The notes beneath the pieces were generated by a model. The model worked only from the letters and a program-made list of their open reading frames with translations. It did not search any database and was not told where the DNA came from. From Algoriphagus locisalis (lineage in GTDB: Bacteria > Bacteroidota > Bacteroidia > Cytophagales > Cyclobacteriaceae), in contig NZ_FPBF01000006.1 of assembly GCF_900116615.1 (NCBI RefSeq), forward strand, positions 1 through 64,000: 64,000 nucleotides of DNA. Direction: 5' to 3'. Shown in pieces: positions 60,985 through 64,000 of the stretch; within the stretch, counting starts at the first letter, position 1, and each line of letters begins with the position of its first letter. Both the position numbers and the translations under genes were made by a program.

Positions 60985-61854
60985 AGAATCCGGGGTAGAG
61001 GTCAAAAAACCTTTCCCCTGATAATTTTTCAACTCCAAAATTCGGGCCGGCATATTAAAGTCGGCCTTTTCTAATGCAGTCAATACTGCTAAAATCGCAG
61101 AACTTTTCACTACAGCATCTGAGATTGTTCTCTCAAAAGTATTCACCCAGAAAGTCACCTGAATATTCAAGGTACTTTCTGCCAGTTCTACTACCCACAC
61201 TTCTGGAGCTTTATTCTCTCCTAAAACTCCCGAAACTCGAATAATTGTGGTTTTTATCAAATCAACTGCTTTTTCATAATCCGAACCATAATCCAATCCA
61301 ACAATAAAGTCATAGCGTAAGTAACCATCTATGGTGTAGTTGATCAATGGATTTTTCAAAATCATCCCATTGGGAATAAACACGTCTTTGCCATCACCTG
61401 TTTTGACCTGAGTATCGCGTAGGTTTAGTGCGATAACCTGACCACTCATACCTGAAATATCTACAATATCACCCACCCGAAAAGGCCTTTTGAAAGCCAG
61501 AATTATTCCTGCGAGGAAATTTTCTCCGATATCTTTCAGCGCAAAACCAATGATGAATGCTGAAATCCCAGCACCTGCCAACATTCCTGAGATCACAGCA
61601 GTCAAGCCTATAATCCGAAAGACCACTAGCAAACCGATCAAAATCACAATTGACCCAAAGATTCCAGCAAGGAAATTCGCCAACAGATCATCGTCCATTC
61701 GCTTGATTAGCCTTCTACTTAGAAGTGTTCTTGATTTTCTGGCTAGAAATAGAAATATCAGAAAAGTAGCCAAGGCTATACCCGCTAATATCAGCCAATG
61801 CTTAACGGTAGCCCAGTCTGTGGACAAAAATTCTAATTCATTCATAGCTCTCAA
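60979..61854 (-). CDS. MscS-family mechanosensitive channel
   Basis: 291 residues. Three N-terminal membrane helices (about 17-40, 56-75, 80-110) are followed by the pore helix with Ala/Gly pattern (GAGISAFIIGFALKDIGENFLAGIILAF). The cytosolic beta domain reads FRVGDIVDISGMSGQVIALNLRDTQVKTGDGKDVFIPNGMI. It opens under membrane tension to release solutes in osmotic downshock. Length is that of small MscS. It ends overlapping the MazG-like gene. Confidence 0.94.
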   Translation of the reverse strand: MRAMNELEFLSTDWATVKHWLILAGIALATFLIFLFLARKSRTLLSRRLIKRMDDDLLANFLAGIFGSIVILIGLLVVFRIIGLTAVISGMLAGAGISAFIIGFALKDIGENFLAGIILAFKRPFRVGDIVDISGMSGQVIALNLRDTQVKTGDGKDVFIPNGMILKNPLINYTIDGYLRYDFIVGLDYGSDYEKAVDLIKTTIIRVSGVLGENKAPEVWVVELAESTLNIQVTFWVNTFERTISDAVVKSSAILAVLTALEKADFNMPARILELKNYQGKGFLTSTPDSL

Positions 61855-61943
61855 AATACGAAAAATGGCTGGTGTAGCTTAAATTATTGGAATTCATTTC
61901 TTCCTGAATTAAGAAGTATTGAAATTCTTAAACATGAATATAC

Positions 61944-62104
61944 GGAATGATGCCAGTAGCCATATTTTCCTTGGTTTATTGGCTAGAAGACCGATGACGG
62001 ATGACCGAAGTAGCCTCAATGCTAATGTTGACCAAATCCTATTATGCTTTTGTCTCTTTACTGGCAGAAAAGCGGATAAACATATTCTTAAATGATTAAA
62101 AACA
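61944..62104. repeat. Long intergenic repeat, copy B
   Basis: Aligns with 19386-19543 over about 155 bases (AATGATGCCAGTAGCC, AGAAGACCGATGAC, GACCGAAGTAGCCTCAAT, CTGGCAGAAAAGCGGATA). It occupies the gap between mscS and the tRNA terminator and has no coding frame. Confidence 0.7.
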
Positions 62105-62133
62105 CAAAAAGCCCCACATTTCTGTGAGGCTTA
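62103..62133 (-). terminator. Intrinsic terminator after tRNA-Leu
   Basis: On the minus strand AGCCTCACA pairs with TGTGGGGCT around GAAA, followed by TTTTTGTG. It ends the two-tRNA transcript. Confidence 0.85.
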
Positions 62134-62135
62134 TG

Positions 62136-62219
62136 TACCAGGAGCGGGAATCGAACCCGCACGGCCTTACGGCCACAAGATTTTAAGTCTTGCGTGTCTA
62201 CCTATTCCACCATCCCGGC
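62136..62219 (-). tRNA. tRNA-Leu (anticodon UAA)
   Basis: 84 nt. The anticodon arm CAAGA-CTTAAAA-TCTTG gives UAA, reading UUA. The long variable arm typical of leucine tRNAs is GTGGCCGTAAGGCCGT, and the T arm is GCGGG-TTCGATT-CCCGC. The acceptor has G-U pairs at positions 1-72 and 4-69. CCA is not encoded. It is the second gene of a tRNA-Gly/tRNA-Leu unit. Confidence 0.96.
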
Positions 62220-62300
62220 TTAATCTATATTCGAAATATAGATTTTGTCCTTCCTGCATTCGATTGGTAGTAACCAACCATGAATGCCGTGAAACAAGAA

Positions 62301-62324
62301 AGCCCTTGAATCAAGGGCTTTTTG
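62301..62324 (-). other. Hairpin between the two tRNAs
   Basis: AAGCCCTTGATTCAAGGGCTT is an almost perfect palindrome followed on the minus strand by TTC. It could reduce read-through or guide processing between tRNA-Gly and tRNA-Leu. Confidence 0.6.
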
Positions 62325-62397
<73 letters not shown>

Positions 62398-62437
62398 GTT
62401 TTGGTAACTGGATCGTGTTCCAGTTGAATTGTGGATG

Positions 62438-62467
62438 CAAAGGTACGAGTCAGAAATAAATTCGCAA
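62438..62467 (-). promoter_or_regulatory. Promoter of the tRNA-Gly/tRNA-Leu unit
   Basis: On the minus strand TTG (62465-62467), a 19-base spacer and TACCTTTG (62438-62445) form a textbook Bacteroidota promoter, 40 bases upstream of tRNA-Gly. A 7-bp inverted repeat AACTGGA/TCCAGTT lies between it and the tRNA. Confidence 0.7.
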
Positions 62468-62536
62468 GCATTCATCCGTTATTTTTTTTACTCAACTACC
62501 ATTTACCTCAGCTTATCGTTGATTGTCAGACCAGTA

Positions 62537-63334
62537 TCAAAAGGTAGAATTTGATAAAATTTTCACCATTTCACCGAGATTTCGTGCATTTAGTTTCTTC
62601 AGGATATTCTTTCGGTGTGTCCCCACAGTATTAACCGAAATATTTAAATGCATTGCAATATCCTTAGACTCTTTTCCTTCTAGAATTAAGCTTACTATTT
62701 GTTTTTCTTTTTTTGTAAGAGAAACAATTCTGCTATTCGGAGAATTTTTGCTGACAAAAACTCTGGTGCCATCATCTTTTTGGTAAGAATAATTCCAATC
62801 ATAACCCGAAGTTTTAGGCTGTATGTGCAATTGAAGAATGATATGAAGGTCCATAGCAAAATTTCCTGCCGAATCTATCAGGTAAGGTCGGACTTTCCCG
62901 AGCATCCAACTGACTTTGTTGGTAGTCCGATGAACCCATCGGGTAGTGTATGAAAATTCAAACGTGTGCTTTTCCTTCAAGGTGAGCTGATGGAATTTCT
63001 CAAAAACAATTTTTTGGAAGCGAAAAAGCTCCTTCCTGTCTTCCGGATGAATCATGGCAAAGGAAGTTTCCATGCCTTTGTCATGGAACATGGAGGCCGG
63101 GTATCCGGTCAATTCCTCCACTTTCCCCGTAAAAAAAGCCAAACTTAAATTTCTATAATCAAAGCAAGCTATAGTCAGCCCTTCCTGCATCCCAATGCTT
63201 TCGCTCATTCGTTCCAGCTCATCCATCTTCCTTTTTTCATCCGGATGGTCTTGAAATTCCTGCTCCTTCCACTCCTGAAAAAACTGAGTGTATTTATTCT
63301 GTTTACGTAGTTCTTTCAGTAATATCTTATCCAT
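62537..63334 (-). CDS. PAS-domain LuxR-type transcriptional regulator
   Basis: 265 residues. A PAS-like domain (about 50-190: IACFDYRNLSLAFFTGKVEELTGYPASMF, MIHPEDRKEL, KVRPYLIDSAGN) is followed by a LuxR helix-turn-helix (about 205-262: VSLTKKEKQIVSLILEGKESKDIAMHLNISVNTVGTHRKNILKKL, seen in pieces). No kinase or receiver domain is present, so ligand or redox sensing by the PAS fold is likely. Divergent or unlinked genes give no target. Its neighbour mutS is on the same strand, 50 bases beyond. Confidence 0.9.
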   Translation of the reverse strand: MDKILLKELRKQNKYTQFFQEWKEQEFQDHPDEKRKMDELERMSESIGMQEGLTIACFDYRNLSLAFFTGKVEELTGYPASMFHDKGMETSFAMIHPEDRKELFRFQKIVFEKFHQLTLKEKHTFEFSYTTRWVHRTTNKVSWMLGKVRPYLIDSAGNFAMDLHIILQLHIQPKTSGYDWNYSYQKDDGTRVFVSKNSPNSRIVSLTKKEKQIVSLILEGKESKDIAMHLNISVNTVGTHRKNILKKLNARNLGEMVKILSNSTF

Positions 63335-63384
63335 AAAAAAATCTATTTAGCCTAAAATTAATTTAACTCACGCAAAAGAAAAGT

Positions 63385-64000
63385 TTATGTTTCAATTTTC
63401 TTTTTGATCTCATGCAATTTCAAAAGTGCCTCTATTGGCGAAATAGCATTGATATCAATCCCTTCTATCAAGTCTTTTGCAGCTTGGAATTTAGGATCCA
63501 ATTCGAACATACTGAGCTGATAGTTGTTCTTTGGAATGGATTTAATATTTTCTTTTTGCTCTGCTACCGCCTTATCTTTTTCCAAATGAGACATGATCTC
63601 GGCAGCTCTCAAAACAATTGGATTTGGCATTCCTGCCATTTGAGCCACATGAATACCAAAGCTGTGCTCACTTCCTCCTGCTTTTAGCTTTCTCATGAAA
63701 ATCACCTTATTTCCAACCTCTTTCACAGAAACATTAAAATTCTTGATTTTTGGGAAATCTGAGGCCAACTGATTCAGTTCATGATAGTGCGTTGCAAAAA
63801 GAGTTTTTGCCCGGAAAGTAGGGTGATTATGCAAATACTCGACAATAGACCAAGCGATAGAAATCCCATCGTAAGTGGAAGTTCCCCGCCCAATCTCATC
63901 CATCAAGACCAAGCTTCTATCTGACAGATTATTTAGGATACTTGCCGTCTCGGTCATTTCCACCATAAAGGTTGATTCCCCTTTGGAAAGGTTATCAGAA
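63385..64000 (-). CDS. mutS: DNA mismatch repair protein MutS (C-terminal part)
   Basis: The gene runs off the right edge; about 204 C-terminal residues are visible. They include the ATPase end: ESTFMVEM, Walker [28 protein letters not shown], and the helix-turn-helix dimer interface ([20 protein letters not shown]). The tail contains the QLSMFELD motif, a beta-clamp-binding-like sequence (QLSMF). MutS recognises mismatches and recruits MutL, which is also encoded in this window. Confidence 0.97.
   Translation of the reverse strand, partial: SDNLSKGESTFMVEMTETASILNNLSDRSLVLMDEIGRGTSTYDGISIAWSIVEYLHNHPTFRAKTLFATHYHELNQLASDFPKIKNFNVSVKEVGNKVIFMRKLKAGGSEHSFGIHVAQMAGMPNPIVLRAAEIMSHLEKDKAVAEQKENIKSIPKNNYQLSMFELDPKFQAAKDLIEGIDINAISPIEALLKLHEIKKKIET

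Overview
The window looks like a chromosomal segment of a Bacteroidota bacterium, most likely order Cytophagales and near Algoriphagus/Cyclobacteriaceae. The genus is inferred from gene content and style, not from a search. Supporting signs are TonB-linked outer-membrane proteins with carboxypeptidase-like N-terminal domains, 6-bladed beta-propeller lipoproteins, DUF4403 and fasciclin proteins, an enlarged SecA without the C-terminal zinc motif, a YtxJ-type protein of the bacillithiol system, and many promoters of the Bacteroidota form TAnnTTTG. There are no rRNA genes, phage, insertion sequences or CRISPR arrays. Two tRNA genes are present.

Layout. 1-4560: tail of a membrane-protein frame running into a palindromic repeat, an ABC-F ATPase, a winged-HTH/Fic protein with its own operator-like repeats, and rlmN. 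4636-7854: a large secreted MG2/TonB-plug protein and a small outer-membrane barrel. 7959-11949: a compact leftward operon of a conserved membrane protein, mutL and two rhomboid proteases. 12349-18333: a NagZ/beta-lactamase-like fusion, a PLP ammonia-lyase, an M23 peptidase, coaX and a GNAT acetyltransferase. 18335-19341: an Xre-RES toxin-antitoxin module with paired operators. 19614-25201: guaB, an RsmB-like methyltransferase, prmC, then an accessory patch with a TIMP-like secreted protein overlapping an orphan HigA-type regulator. 25155-30476: dipeptidase and a degenerate thiamine-pyrophosphokinase-like gene, then three kynurenine-pathway genes (3-hydroxyanthranilate dioxygenase, kynureninase, kynurenine monooxygenase) split by a cassette of six hairpins.

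30706-32393: a RelE/ParE toxin-antitoxin pair and pheS. 32672-39014: a fasciclin protein, then a leftward group of two beta-propeller lipoproteins flanking a 73-residue Cys-rich secreted peptide, then a TonB-linked receptor. 39141-42741: a YtxJ-like protein, a DUF4403 lipoprotein, and a two-gene unit encoding an LGFP-repeat metzincin and a HEAT-repeat protein. 42995-46905: an acetate uptake and activation operon. 47083-53391: a ZIP transporter, apbE, ruvB, a HigBA module, and a NarL-type response regulator with its TPR sensor kinase. 53477-59410: S1/P1 nuclease, then secA, a SPOR lipoprotein and an M20 amidohydrolase. 59511-64000: dapF, a MazG-like protein, mscS, tRNA-Gly and tRNA-Leu, a PAS-LuxR regulator and the 3' end of mutS.

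Housekeeping genes dominate. The accessory content lies in three complete toxin-antitoxin modules, a Fic protein that has lost its catalytic histidine, several dispersed intergenic repeat families (one of which appears to be translated inside the ABC-F protein), the peptide/propeller cluster, and the LGFP-metzincin/HEAT pair. The last two are the best candidates for an undescribed system.
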